Shown: positions 15,894-24,856 of the stretch, one piece after another
Numbering within the stretch: position 1 is the stretch's first letter
How the letters are laid out: the number at the start of each line of letters is the position of its first letter
Assembly: GCA_964370625.1 (NCBI GenBank)
Contig: CAYJKB010000002.1
Location: forward strand, 44,215-108,214
Source of the DNA: CAYJKB01 sp964370625
GTDB taxonomy: Bacteria > Bacillota > Clostridia > Oscillospirales > Butyricicoccaceae
Length of the DNA: 64,000 nucleotides
Direction of reading: 5' to 3'
The notes under the pieces: generated by a model
Database searches by the model: none
Told to the model about the DNA's origin: nothing
The model's input: only the letters and a program-made list of their open reading frames with translations
Made by a program: the position numbers and the translations under genes

Positions 15894-17378
15894 CTAAATT
15901 AATCTATCAACTGATTCTAGAATTTCATTCTTATCGATTACAGTTTCAAAACGAATTTGTGCATCTTTAAGTTCTAGTAATGTTTTAGGGATTTTTGTTC
16001 CAGTAGCTTCAGATAGTATATCTAAAAGCTCTGTTCCATCAGTTTCGCATGGTTTCCCCAGTGCATCAAGAACGCTCGAGCAGAATTTATATGGACTTGC
16101 TGTTGATGCTATAACTGTTGGAGTTGTATCTCCTGTATTTTTTCTGTAATCTTCATAAACTTTAATAGCTACAGCCGTATGAGTATCTGCTAAATAATTT
16201 TCACTTTCAAACACACGTTTTAATGTGCTTGCAGTATCTTTATCATCACAGAAACCACCAACAAATTCATTTTTGATTTTGCTAAATGTAGCATCATCAA
16301 GTTTATATGAACCGTCTTTAGATAACTTTTCCATAAGTTCTTTAAGGTAAGTATCGTTCATTCCTGAAGCAAAATAAATCAATCTTTCAAGGTTGCTTGA
16401 AATTAAGATATCCATTGATGGAGATTGAGTTATATAAAACGGACGGTTTTTATTATATTCACCTGTTGCTAAGAAATCAGTTAATACATTATTTGCATTA
16501 GATGCACAAACAAATTTATCAATAGCAAGTCCCATTTGTTTTGCAATATATGCAGCTAAAATATTACCAAAGTTTCCAGTTGGCACACAAACATTGATTT
16601 TATCCCCAACTTTAATATCACCATTGTTAACCATATCACAATATGCTGAGATGTAATAAGCAATTTGTGGAGCTAATCTTCCCCAGTTAATTGAGTTTGC
16701 AGAAGATAAAACCAAGCCGTTTTTATCAAGTTTTTCAATAGTATCTTTATCTGTGAAAATCTTTTTAACCGCTGTTTGAGCATCATCGAAATTACCATTA
16801 ATTGCACAAACTTCAACATTTTCGCCTTTTTGTGTAACCATTTGAAGTTTTTGAATACGGCTAACACCAGTTTCTGGATAATACACCATTACTTTTGTGC
16901 CTTCAACATCAGCAAAGCCATCAAGTGCAGCTTTTCCCGTATCCCCAGATGTTGCAACTAAAATACAAGCTGTTCTATCTTCACCTGTTTTTTTAAGCGA
17001 AGCTGTTAGCAGATAAGGTAACATTTGAAGTGCCATGTCTTTAAACGCACATGTAGGTCCATGCCATAGCTCTAAAATATATTTTCCATCAGCTAGTTTT
17101 ACAAGTGGCGCTGTATTACTACTTCCGAATTTTTCATCAGAATAAGCTTTTTCTGTAAAAGTTTTTAGTTCTTCTGGTGAAAAATCTTCAAGAAATTTAG
17201 CTAAAATATAAGCTGCTCTTTCTCTGTAATTTTTTGTACAAAGTGTTTGGATTTCAGCATCAGTAATTTTCGCAAAGCTTTCTGGGCAAAATAATCCACC
17301 ATCAGGTGCAATCCCTGTTGCAATAGCTGACGCTGCTGAAACTTTAAGTTCTTTGTTTCGTGTACTTACGTACTGCAT
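15894..17378 (-). CDS. thrC: Threonine synthase
   Basis: 494-residue PLP enzyme converting O-phosphohomoserine to threonine. The PLP lysine is in HGPTCAFKD (Lys113), the phosphate-binding glycine-rich loop is VPTGNFGN, and the segment ATSGDTGKAAL binds the substrate phosphate. The length matches the long, E. coli/yeast-like class of threonine synthases. I chose ATG 17378 because AGGAGG precedes it; the open frame extends 19 codons further. It is in an operon with a dipeptidase upstream and a phosphoesterase downstream. No T-box is visible. Confidence 0.95.
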   Translation of the reverse strand: MQYVSTRNKELKVSAASAIATGIAPDGGLFCPESFAKITDAEIQTLCTKNYRERAAYILAKFLEDFSPEELKTFTEKAYSDEKFGSSNTAPLVKLADGKYILELWHGPTCAFKDMALQMLPYLLTASLKKTGEDRTACILVATSGDTGKAALDGFADVEGTKVMVYYPETGVSRIQKLQMVTQKGENVEVCAINGNFDDAQTAVKKIFTDKDTIEKLDKNGLVLSSANSINWGRLAPQIAYYISAYCDMVNNGDIKVGDKINVCVPTGNFGNILAAYIAKQMGLAIDKFVCASNANNVLTDFLATGEYNKNRPFYITQSPSMDILISSNLERLIYFASGMNDTYLKELMEKLSKDGSYKLDDATFSKIKNEFVGGFCDDKDTASTLKRVFESENYLADTHTAVAIKVYEDYRKNTGDTTPTVIASTASPYKFCSSVLDALGKPCETDGTELLDILSEATGTKIPKTLLELKDAQIRFETVIDKNEILESVDRLI

Positions 17379-17395
17379 GGTTGTTCCTCCTAATT

Positions 17396-18322
17396 TTATA
17401 TCATTTTTATTATAAATTCTTCTGCATTGTTCCAAAAAATATCATCTGTAACTTTTTTGCCGAATTTTTTAACCATTTCGTTATATAATTTATCTAAATG
17501 AGAAATATTCTCTATTCCAATAGGCAGTTTATCTACTCCGTCAAAATCACAACCTAGAGCAATTGTTTTTCCACCACCTAGTGACAAAAAATTCTCTATA
17601 TGTAGTAGTATATCACAAATTTCTGCTGTTTTTTTGTCGGATAAAAATGGCGGATATATATTAATTCCAACCAAACCACATTTTTCTATTATAGCCGAAA
17701 ATTGCTTATCCGTCAAATTTCTGTGATGTGGGCAGATTTTTTTGCTTGAAGAATGACTTGCTATAATTGGTTTTGTCGAAATTTCACATAAATCCCAAAA
17801 ACCTTGCTCTGATAAATGTGATACATCACAAATGATACCAAGTTTATCCATTTCTTTAACAAGTTTTTTCCCTTCATCTTTAAGTCCTCCAACAGGCTTT
17901 GCCGAAGGATATGCATACTTATTTTCAAAATTCCATGTAAGTGTAATTATTTTGACGCCACACCTAGCAGCAAAATGAAGTTCCTCAAGATTAGATACAA
18001 GTTCTGCACCTTCTAGTGCAAGAAAAGCCATTGACTTTCCGTTTTCCACAGCCTGTTCATAATCTTTCATAGATTTAACAAGTGTTATTTTATCAGAAAA
18101 ATTATCAAACTCTTTTAATGCATATGAAAGTGTGTTATGCAACCTTTTGATTGCTCTTTCATCGGTTAGCTCTGTTCCCCCACACCAAATAGCAAAAACT
18201 TGAGCAAATGCTGAAAAATCTTGCGTCTTATTCAAACTTATATGTAAGTCATTATCTAGCAAATTTTGCTTTTTGTCAATGATTTCCCACATTGTGTCAC
18301 AATGAAAATCAAAAATTTTCAT
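17396..18322 (-). CDS. Membrane dipeptidase (peptidase M19, renal-dipeptidase-like)
   Basis: 308-residue zinc dipeptidase fold. The metal motif DFHCDTMW is at the N-terminus (usual HxD in this family), followed by an internal Glu metal bridge in FLALEGAE, DVSHLS, IASHSSSK, and GCDFDGV near the C-terminus. The family cleaves dipeptides, including D-amino-acid ones. The start follows GAGGCGG and overlaps the end of yraN by 14 bases. No signal peptide is evident, so a cytoplasmic role in peptide or cell-wall peptide recycling is my inference. Confidence 0.9.
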   Translation of the reverse strand: MKIFDFHCDTMWEIIDKKQNLLDNDLHISLNKTQDFSAFAQVFAIWCGGTELTDERAIKRLHNTLSYALKEFDNFSDKITLVKSMKDYEQAVENGKSMAFLALEGAELVSNLEELHFAARCGVKIITLTWNFENKYAYPSAKPVGGLKDEGKKLVKEMDKLGIICDVSHLSEQGFWDLCEISTKPIIASHSSSKKICPHHRNLTDKQFSAIIEKCGLVGINIYPPFLSDKKTAEICDILLHIENFLSLGGGKTIALGCDFDGVDKLPIGIENISHLDKLYNEMVKKFGKKVTDDIFWNNAEEFIIKMI

Positions 18323-18680
18323 ATTGCACCGCCTCAAAAGCATTAATTATATGATTTATCTTTATTGCATTATCTGTATAGATTTCTAAAACATCAAATC
18401 TGATATTCATATCGATATTATTTTGCATTATGTAATATTCGGCAGTTATTGTCATTTTCTTTTGCTTTTTGTAATCTACAAATTCACAAGCACGGGCAAA
18501 TTTATCATTTTTACGAGTCTTAACTTCAGCAAAAACCAATAAATCCTCTTTTTTGCAAATTATATCAATTTCACCATATCTACTATGAAAATTTGTCTGC
18601 AAGATTTCAAATCCCTGTCTTATCAGAAAATCACATGCAATTTTTTCGCCCTTATCACCGATTTTTTTCTTATCAATCAT
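18309..18680 (-). CDS. YraN family protein (UPF0102, nuclease-like fold)
   Basis: 123-residue protein of the UPF0102 group. The restriction-endonuclease-like core is visible: GDKGEKIACDFL at the N-terminus, then GEIDII and VFAEVKTRKN, matching the E-x-D ... E-x-K nuclease pattern. Cellular role is unestablished in most bacteria; it commonly follows rnhB as here. Its ATG shares a base with the rnhB stop (TAATG), so translation is coupled. Confidence 0.92.
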   Translation of the reverse strand: MIDKKKIGDKGEKIACDFLIRQGFEILQTNFHSRYGEIDIICKKEDLLVFAEVKTRKNDKFARACEFVDYKKQKKMTITAEYYIMQNNIDMNIRFDVLEIYTDNAIKINHIINAFEAVQYENF

Positions 18681-19315
18681 TATTTTTTACCTAAAATCTT
18701 AGTTAAAAAAGTTTTTCTATGAATTTCACAAGGTCCATGTTGCAAAATCGCTTCATTATGCACCTTTGTGCCATATCCTTTATGTTTTTCAAATCCATAC
18801 TTCGGATAAAGTTCAGCTGATTTCACCATTTGTCTATCTCTTGTTACCTTTGCAATAATCGATGCTGCTGCAATGCTCATGCTTTTAGCATCGCCACCTA
18901 TGATAGGTTTATTTTGATAATCTTCGAGTTTACGAGATAGATTTCCGTCAATAATCAAGAAATCTGGTTTGATTGAAAGATTTTCCACAGCACGTCGCAT
19001 AGCTATAAATGTCGCATTTAGTATATTGTGTTCATCAATTTCATTGCTATCACATTGACCAATGCCCACAGCTAGTGCTTTTTGCATAATTACATCAAAC
19101 AAAGCTTCCCTTTTCTTTTCAGAAAGCTTTTTCGAATCGTTAACACCATCAATTTCCATTCCATCAGGTAATATAACAGCAGCAGCAACTACATTTCCTG
19201 CAAGCGGTCCACGCCCTGCCTCGTCAATACCACAAATATTTTGATATCCTTGTTCAAGAAGCTCTTTTTCAATTTTAAGCATATCGACAAGTTCATTATT
19301 CTGCGTCTTTGCCAT
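18680..19315 (-). CDS. rnhB: Ribonuclease HII
   Basis: 211-residue enzyme that cuts RNA in RNA-DNA hybrids and removes misinserted ribonucleotides. The signature GIDEAGRGPLAG (Asp31, Glu32) is complete, and the other acidic residues lie in FLIIDGN and KVTRDR. I start at the ATG preceded by AGAGGAAG (19315); this overlaps the end of rbgA by 20 bases. A farther upstream ATG lacks a ribosome binding site. Confidence 0.95.
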   Translation of the reverse strand: MAKTQNNELVDMLKIEKELLEQGYQNICGIDEAGRGPLAGNVVAAAVILPDGMEIDGVNDSKKLSEKKREALFDVIMQKALAVGIGQCDSNEIDEHNILNATFIAMRRAVENLSIKPDFLIIDGNLSRKLEDYQNKPIIGGDAKSMSIAAASIIAKVTRDRQMVKSAELYPKYGFEKHKGYGTKVHNEAILQHGPCEIHRKTFLTKILGKK

Positions 19316-20258
19316 CAATATCTTCCTCTTGTGGTTGTTCATCTATTTCAGATGATATATCTTCTTTATTATCTTGATTTTTAGGCTTTTGATATTCTTC
19401 AGGTGTCTCAAGCGTAATTTTGCCAAGCACACCATCTCTAAATTCATCAAGCAAAATTCTTGCCATTCTTTCAGTATCAAGCTCTCCACCAGAAATTAAA
19501 AAACCACGTTTTTTAGCTGCTCTGCAAAGAAGCTCATATCCCAAAAATTCGCTCTCTTGCTCGTCACACTCTAGCGAAATATTATATCTTTTTGTAATTG
19601 CACTTGGACATTTTTCGTTTAATATTTCAAGAAGTTTACAAGCAAGTGTTTCAATATCTAGTATATCCTGCTTAATTGCACCAGTTACAGCTAAATAAAT
19701 CCCTGTTTTTTCATCTTCAAGTTTTGGCCAAAGAATACCAGGTGTATCTAAAAGCTCTGTTCCATCACCCACAGAAAACCATTGTTTCCCACGTGTAACG
19801 CCTGGTTTATCTGCTGCTATTGCAGCTTTTCTTTTAAGAACCTTGTTAATAAAAGTAGATTTTCCAACATTAGGAATACCTACAATCATAGCTTTAACAG
19901 AACGTCCAACTTGACCTTTATCATGCCAAGCTTTAATTTTTTCAGCCATAGGTGCTGTTACAGCTTCATTAAATTTATTAACTCCGCTACCACTTTTACT
20001 ATCCGTCATCATCACAGCCATACCTTGTGCTTTAAAATATGCTGCCCATTTTTTAGTAGCTTCTGGATCTGCTAAATCTATTCTGTTTAAAATCATAAGG
20101 CGTGGTTTACCTTGTGCTATTTTATCCATATCAGGATTACGGCTAATTTGAGGAATTCGTGCATCAACAATTTCGCACACAACATCGACATGTTTCATGC
20201 TCTCTAGCATTACACGACGAGTTTTAGCCATATGCCCAGGATACCAATGTATTTTCAT
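19296..20258 (-). CDS. rbgA: Ribosome biogenesis GTPase RbgA/YlqF
   Basis: 320-residue circularly permuted GTPase needed for 50S assembly. The N-terminus WYPGHMAK is diagnostic. The guanine motif NRIDLAD comes before the P-loop GIPNVGKST, as expected for the permuted order, and DTPGILWPK follows. The C-terminal RNA-binding domain is followed by an acidic, glutamine-rich tail that looks disordered. AAGGAG precedes the ATG. It lies between the signal peptidase gene and rnhB. Confidence 0.95.
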   Translation of the reverse strand: MKIHWYPGHMAKTRRVMLESMKHVDVVCEIVDARIPQISRNPDMDKIAQGKPRLMILNRIDLADPEATKKWAAYFKAQGMAVMMTDSKSGSGVNKFNEAVTAPMAEKIKAWHDKGQVGRSVKAMIVGIPNVGKSTFINKVLKRKAAIAADKPGVTRGKQWFSVGDGTELLDTPGILWPKLEDEKTGIYLAVTGAIKQDILDIETLACKLLEILNEKCPSAITKRYNISLECDEQESEFLGYELLCRAAKKRGFLISGGELDTERMARILLDEFRDGVLGKITLETPEEYQKPKNQDNKEDISSEIDEQPQEEDIDGKDAE

Positions 20259-20287
20259 TATTTTTTCTCCTTAAAGTGTTTATCTTT

Positions 20288-20905
20288 TTACTCTACTATT
20301 CCTAATGAATCAAGTGGGTAAAATCTAAATAACACTCTACCTAATATATATTGTTCTTCAACCATGCCAAGTGTTGCAACTCTGCTATCAGAGCTTGCAT
20401 TTCTATTATCTCCCATTACAAATACTGAATTTTCTGGGACAGTTGCTGGCAATGGCGTGTCCCCTTCAAGTAATGTTATATCATTTATATAAGGTTCTAC
20501 TAAAAGTTCTCCATCAACATAAACATCTCCTGTTGAATAATCTATATCAATAGTTTGCCCTTCTGTTGCAATTACACGCTTCACAATCGGGTCTTTTTGA
20601 AAACTTTCCTTTGTTAATATTATAATATCTCCATATTCTGGTTTGAAAAATAAATCACTTACGACTAATCTGTCATTATGTTCTAAAGTCGGTAGCATCG
20701 ATGTGCCATCTACTGTGATTAGTTTTACAAAGAATACAAATATTATAATAACTGTTGTAAGGGATATAACTAATGCTTCTGCCCAATCAAAAAGTTCACT
20801 TTTATGCACTTTTGTCTTTTTTTCTTCGGCGTCATTTATTATTTTTTGAAGTTGATCTTCTCTTTCTTTCTTTTTTCGTGGTGGTTTGTTTTGGTCTTCA
20901 TTCAT
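20288..20905 (-). CDS. lepB: Signal peptidase I
   Basis: 205-residue membrane serine peptidase that releases secreted proteins. A charged cytoplasmic N-terminus of about 40 residues precedes one membrane helix (about 42-64). The catalytic Ser69 is in GTSMLPTL and the general-base Lys109 is in PIVKRVIA; the conserved VMGDNRNASSDSR box follows. Gram-positive Sip type by size. GAGGTG precedes the ATG. It heads the operon that runs through rbgA, rnhB, yraN, dipeptidase, thrC and the phosphoesterase. Confidence 0.96.
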   Translation of the reverse strand: MNEDQNKPPRKKKEREDQLQKIINDAEEKKTKVHKSELFDWAEALVISLTTVIIIFVFFVKLITVDGTSMLPTLEHNDRLVVSDLFFKPEYGDIIILTKESFQKDPIVKRVIATEGQTIDIDYSTGDVYVDGELLVEPYINDITLLEGDTPLPATVPENSVFVMGDNRNASSDSRVATLGMVEEQYILGRVLFRFYPLDSLGIVE

Positions 20906-20943
20906 AATGTCACCTCTGTATATTAATTAATCTACTAAACTAT

Positions 20944-20971
20944 AGTATAACTTTTTTCAGAAATTTATCAA
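20944..20971 (-). promoter_or_regulatory. Candidate promoter for lepB operon
   Basis: Minus-strand TTGATA (20971-20966), 16 bases, TATACT (20949-20944), about 40 bases before the lepB start codon. Confidence 0.45.
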
Positions 20972-21061
20972 TAATATTTACGAATAAATAAAAAATTTAA
21001 CAAAACTAAAAACATATATTTCATTCTTATAACTATATAAAATATATCAAATTTTAAAAAC

Positions 21062-21083
21062 GGGAGGGCATAGACACCCTCCC
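21062..21083 (-). terminator. Rho-independent terminator after rplS
   Basis: Perfect stem GGGAGGG / CCCTCCC followed on the minus strand by GTTTTTAAAATTT. It is the second of two hairpins after rplS. Confidence 0.85.
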
Positions 21084-21107
21084 TTGCATTTGCGTTTAAA
21101 TACAAAT

Positions 21108-21133
21108 AAGAGGGAAACTTGCGTCTCCCTCTT
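21108..21133 (-). terminator. First hairpin after rplS
   Basis: Perfect stem AAGAGGGA / TCCCTCTT immediately after the rplS stop region, without a U-tract. It may protect the 3' end of the short rplS mRNA or act with the terminator 25 bases on. Confidence 0.6.
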
Positions 21134-21139
21134 TCGTAA

Positions 21140-21481
21140 TTAGATTTTTTCCGCAACTTTTGCAGCTTTACCAACTCTGCCACGTAGGTAGTATAGTTTC
21201 GCACGACGAACTTTACCACGACGAACAATTTCGAATTTGTCTACAAGTGGTGAATGTACTGGGAAAGTTTTTTCAACCCCTACACCGTATGATAGACGAC
21301 GAACTGTTACTGACTTATTAACGCCAGCGTGTTTCATAGCGATAACTGTACCCTCGAATACTTGGATACGTTCTTTGTTACCCTCTTTGATTTTTGCGTG
21401 TACTTTTAAAGTATCACCGATTTTGATGTCAGGCAGGTCTGATTTTAGTTGACTGTCTGCAAGAACCTGTACTAGATTCAT
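21140..21481 (-). CDS. rplS: 50S ribosomal protein L19
   Basis: 113-residue ribosomal protein at the subunit interface. The family core is clear: GDTLKVHAKIKEG, RIQVFEGTVIAMK, VRRLSYGVGVEKTFPVHSP and the basic tail RRAKLYYLRGR. GAGAGGAG precedes the ATG at 21481. It is a single-gene unit with a consensus promoter, a structured leader and two downstream hairpins. Confidence 0.97.
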   Translation of the reverse strand: MNLVQVLADSQLKSDLPDIKIGDTLKVHAKIKEGNKERIQVFEGTVIAMKHAGVNKSVTVRRLSYGVGVEKTFPVHSPLVDKFEIVRRGKVRRAKLYYLRGRVGKAAKVAEKI

Positions 21482-21489
21482 TTTATTTC

Positions 21490-21547
21490 TCCTCTCATTA
21501 AGACATTCATGCATCGACGTTTCCGACACAGAGGACTGTCCGTTATC
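21490..21547 (-). promoter_or_regulatory. rplS leader, candidate L19 autoregulatory structure
   Basis: The 5' untranslated region holds a small stem GACA / TGTC whose loop displays TCCTCT (plus-strand 21530-21535). This is exactly complementary to the rplS Shine-Dalgarno AGAGGA (21490-21495), so loop and ribosome binding site can pair as a pseudoknot. Firmicutes have a known L19 leader RNA; whether this one matches that family needs a covariance search. Confidence 0.4.
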
Positions 21548-21555
21548 AATTTAGG

Positions 21556-21584
21556 ATTATATCATAAATATATTATAATGTCAA
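21556..21584 (-). promoter_or_regulatory. Consensus SigA promoter of rplS
   Basis: Minus-strand TTGACA (21584-21579), exactly 17 bases, TATAAT (21561-21556). Both boxes match the consensus perfectly, as expected for a ribosomal protein gene. Confidence 0.85.
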
Positions 21585-21676
21585 CATTTTTTGTCACAAA
21601 TCGTTTATGATATAATGTGTACATCTTTTTTGGTTGTTTCGAAAGAAACGAGAAAAAGGTACTAAAATCTATTGTA

Positions 21677-21699
21677 TAACGATTGCAACGCAATTGTTA
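21677..21699 (-). terminator. Hairpin after the TIGR03936-type gene
   Basis: Ten-base arms TAACGATTGC / GCAATTGTTA with one mismatch and a three-base loop. A second imperfect inverted repeat (GTTTC / GAAAC inside 21630-21658) follows. U-tracts are poor, so termination is only likely. Confidence 0.45.
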
Positions 21700-21727
21700 C
21701 ATCACATTTTAATTTAAAATGCAAGCA

Positions 21728-22390
21728 TTATTTAAACTTTTTTAAATTTTTATTAAACGCTGCTGTTCTATGATATAACACACCGTCAAATTTAATTTCT
21801 GGCAAATAAGTTTTTATCGCTCTTGAAATATATTCAGGGCTTAAATTATCATTTCCCGCTTTGTTTACAGCTAAGATAATTGCTGTTTTATCATCTAACA
21901 CAGAAACATTGATTTCATGGATAAATTCCTGAATATTAACAGGCTTTTCACTTCGTTTAGTCCGTTTTACAAGCTCAATTTCTTCTCTTGCAAAAAGTGC
22001 TAATACATCTTTTTTGAAATCTTTTGGCACGCCACCGTCAAACTCATAAGTAATTTTATATTCGCTATAGGCAATATCGCCGACTTTCATCTCTTGTGGA
22101 TAAATTTCAAGCACACGCAAGCCTTCTGGCATAACTGCATTCATTTTTTCTACAGCATCTTGTGGAACTGTATCACAAGTGAAGTTGAAATCCATGATTT
22201 CATATTCGCTTGAATACCCTGTTGATAACGGAAGCGCTACAGATACATAAGCATGTCTATTAAAGCCTTCAGTATACCAAACAGGAAGCCCAGCACGAGC
22301 TATCGAACGCTGCATAGATTTCATTAAATCAAGGTGAGATATAAATCTAGCTCTACCCTCTTTACAAAATTTCATTCTAGCCTTAAACAA
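21728..22390 (-). CDS. TIGR03936 family radical-SAM-associated protein (DUF2344)
   Basis: 220-residue protein of the DUF2344 group, which is found fused to or beside a B12-binding radical SAM protein. Characteristic segments are RARFISHLDLMKSMQRSIARAG, then EGFNRHAYVSVALPLSTGY. Function is unknown. I place the start at TTG 22390, seven bases after GGAGGT inside the end of the upstream gene (8-base overlap); the protein then begins FKARMKFCKEG like its relatives. An in-frame ATG further upstream is possible but less consistent with the family. Confidence 0.85.
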   Translation of the reverse strand: MFKARMKFCKEGRARFISHLDLMKSMQRSIARAGLPVWYTEGFNRHAYVSVALPLSTGYSSEYEIMDFNFTCDTVPQDAVEKMNAVMPEGLRVLEIYPQEMKVGDIAYSEYKITYEFDGGVPKDFKKDVLALFAREEIELVKRTKRSEKPVNIQEFIHEINVSVLDDKTAIILAVNKAGNDNLSPEYISRAIKTYLPEIKFDGVLYHRTAAFNKNLKKFK

Positions 22391-24221
22391 TGCACTCACC
22401 TCCATCAAGTAGTTTTCTAGCTCCACAGTTAGAACACGCTATAGAGCAACTTGGTGTAGTTTCAGTTTCAAGTGCTAGGCTATATTCTTGCCACAGATGT
22501 TCTTTTGTTGTTCCACAGCCGATGTGTTCCCAAGGGAAAATTTCTTCTTTTGTACGTTGTCTATTAGCATAAAAATCTGCTGATAAATTATTTTTTTCCA
22601 TAGCTTCCATCCATTTTTCAAGACTGAAGCAATCGTCCCAACCATCAAACACACAGCCACTTTTCCATGCATCATAAATTACACGTGATAAACGTCTATC
22701 ACCACGAGCAAAAATCGCTTCAACTCTACTTGTTTTCGCATCATGCCAGCTATATGTCACATTTTTAGTTTTTAGTGCATCTTTAAGGTGCATTTGTTTT
22801 TCTCTAAGCATCCTCATTTCATCTTGTCCAACCCATTGGAATGGTGTTTGTGGTTTTGGCACAAATGAAGATGAACTTACAGTGATTTTAACACCACGAT
22901 TTTTATTAGTTGTATGAACTTTCCATGCATATGCAACTTTACGTGCTAAATCTGCAATTGCATCTAAATCTTCATAGGTTTCTGTCGGTAATCCTATCAT
23001 AAAATATAATTTAACATTATTCCAGCCACCTTGGAAAGCTACTGTACATGCATTTAAAATATCTTCTTCTAAAATATTCTTATTTATTACATCACGAAGA
23101 CGTTGCGAACCTGCCTCTGGTGCGAATGTCAGCCCACTTTTACGAACTTTTTGTACTTTTTCCATGAGTTCTGTGCTAAAATTATCAGCACGAAGTGATG
23201 GAAGCGATAAACTTACACATCTTTCTTCACAATGGTCTAAAAGTTCCAACGTTAATCTTTCAAGTTCGGAATAATCACTTGTGCTAAGTGATGATAGCGA
23301 AATTTCTTCATAACCTGTTGTTTCAATTAAGGATTTTGCTTGTTTTAGCAGTGTATCTGCACTTTTTTTACGAAGTGGTCTGTAAGTATGCCCTGCTTGA
23401 CAAAAACGACATCCACGTGGACATCCACGAAATAGTTCTACCATTGCTCTGTCAAACACGATGTCTGTTGATGGAACAACAAAATATTCTGGATAATACA
23501 TATCATCTAAATCCATAACTATACGTTTTTGTACAAATTTCGGTGCATCACCTTTAGGTGTAATCTCTTTAATTGTGCCATCTTCATTATAACTTACATC
23601 ATATAAAGATGGAACATATACACCATTGATTTTTGCTAATCTACATAGTAATTCATCTTTAGTTATACCCTCTTTACGTGCATTTATATAAACATCTGCA
23701 AGTTCAAGCGATACTTCTTCACCATCACCAATCATAAATGCATCAACAAATTCATGAAGTGGTTCTGGATTGTATGCACATGGCCCACCTGCCACAATTA
23801 AATGGTCAAGCGTTGTTCTCTCACTTGCTAGGACTGGGACACCACCCATATCAAGCATGTTTAATATATTTGTATATGATAATTCATATTGTAATGTAAA
23901 GGCGATTAAATTGAAATCTGATAATGCATCTCCACTTTCAAGCGCATAAAGTGGTATATCATTATCACGCATTGCTTTTTCCATGTCAATCCAAGGTGCA
24001 AAAACTCGCTCACACCAAATGTCTTGACGTGAGTTATAAAGTCCGTATAAAATACGAGAACCTAAGTGGCTCATACCAACTTCATAAGTGTCAGGAAAGC
24101 AAAATGCAACTCGCAAATCTACGCTTTCTTTATCTTTAATTACCGAATTATATTCACCACCTGTATATCTTGCTGGTTTTTGTACAGATGGTAATATTCT
24201 TTCGACTTTTTTATTTAACAT
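22383..24221 (-). CDS. TIGR03960 family B12-binding radical SAM protein
   Basis: 612-residue protein with a cobalamin-binding-like N-terminal domain (about 50-200) and a radical SAM core. The cluster motif is CPRGCRFCQAG (three Cys in CxxxCxxC). The C-terminal region contains further cysteines, including CSIACSNCGARK. The family is widespread in Clostridia, always next to the DUF2344 partner, and its substrate is unknown. GGAGG precedes the ATG. Confidence 0.93.
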   Translation of the reverse strand: MLNKKVERILPSVQKPARYTGGEYNSVIKDKESVDLRVAFCFPDTYEVGMSHLGSRILYGLYNSRQDIWCERVFAPWIDMEKAMRDNDIPLYALESGDALSDFNLIAFTLQYELSYTNILNMLDMGGVPVLASERTTLDHLIVAGGPCAYNPEPLHEFVDAFMIGDGEEVSLELADVYINARKEGITKDELLCRLAKINGVYVPSLYDVSYNEDGTIKEITPKGDAPKFVQKRIVMDLDDMYYPEYFVVPSTDIVFDRAMVELFRGCPRGCRFCQAGHTYRPLRKKSADTLLKQAKSLIETTGYEEISLSSLSTSDYSELERLTLELLDHCEERCVSLSLPSLRADNFSTELMEKVQKVRKSGLTFAPEAGSQRLRDVINKNILEEDILNACTVAFQGGWNNVKLYFMIGLPTETYEDLDAIADLARKVAYAWKVHTTNKNRGVKITVSSSSFVPKPQTPFQWVGQDEMRMLREKQMHLKDALKTKNVTYSWHDAKTSRVEAIFARGDRRLSRVIYDAWKSGCVFDGWDDCFSLEKWMEAMEKNNLSADFYANRQRTKEEIFPWEHIGCGTTKEHLWQEYSLALETETTPSCSIACSNCGARKLLDGGECIV

Positions 24222-24271
24222 CTTTATCCTCCATTTTTAATAACCCATTAATTAGTCTGTATTTTAGTATA

Positions 24272-24856
24272 TCATATATTTTTATATTTTTGAATGTTTT
24301 TTGCAAGAAATATTCCTATAATTAATAGCGAGAAATTGTATTTTGTTGTGATTAATGTAAATATACCACCAATTATAGTAATAAATGTTAAAATACATGA
24401 AATATTTCTTACTATTAAACTAGCATAAAATTCATTAGAAATCAAGCAAATAAAGCTATATAAAAAATTTGCTCCGTCAAGAGGATAAATAGGTATTAAA
24501 TTAAATATTCCAAGCACTATACATACGCCAGATAACATAAAACAAAATTCATTTACGTTATAAAAAACATTAAAAATACCTATTGCAAAAGCTATCATTA
24601 TATTTACAAGCGACCCACAAATTGCAATTATAATTTCGCTAATATATGATATTTTTCTATACAAAATATCAATTTTCCCACCAAATATACTAAATGTAAT
24701 TTTTTCAACACTATTTCCTGTCAAATATACAGCTATAATATGCCCTAACTCATGAATTACAACTGCTATTATAGATGCAAAAAATAATTGTTTTTCGCTT
24801 ATAAAATAAAATATGCTACAAAAAATCAAAAAATCATAACCTATGCTAATTTTCAT
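24272..24856 (-). CDS. Site-2 protease family protein, SpoIVFB-like (peptidase M50)
   Basis: 194-residue polytopic membrane metalloprotease. The zinc motif HELGH (His35, Glu36, His39) lies in the first helices and the third ligand is Asp127 in IPIYPLDGA. About five to six membrane segments. In endospore formers SpoIVFB cleaves pro-sigma-K in the mother cell and is held by SpoIVFA. The upstream gene is an M23/LytM membrane protein and overlaps by ATGA, which is the spoIVFA-spoIVFB arrangement. The assignment is by family and context; general M50 housekeeping relatives exist. Confidence 0.8.
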   Translation of the reverse strand: MKISIGYDFLIFCSIFYFISEKQLFFASIIAVVIHELGHIIAVYLTGNSVEKITFSIFGGKIDILYRKISYISEIIIAICGSLVNIMIAFAIGIFNVFYNVNEFCFMLSGVCIVLGIFNLIPIYPLDGANFLYSFICLISNEFYASLIVRNISCILTFITIIGGIFTLITTKYNFSLLIIGIFLAKNIQKYKNI

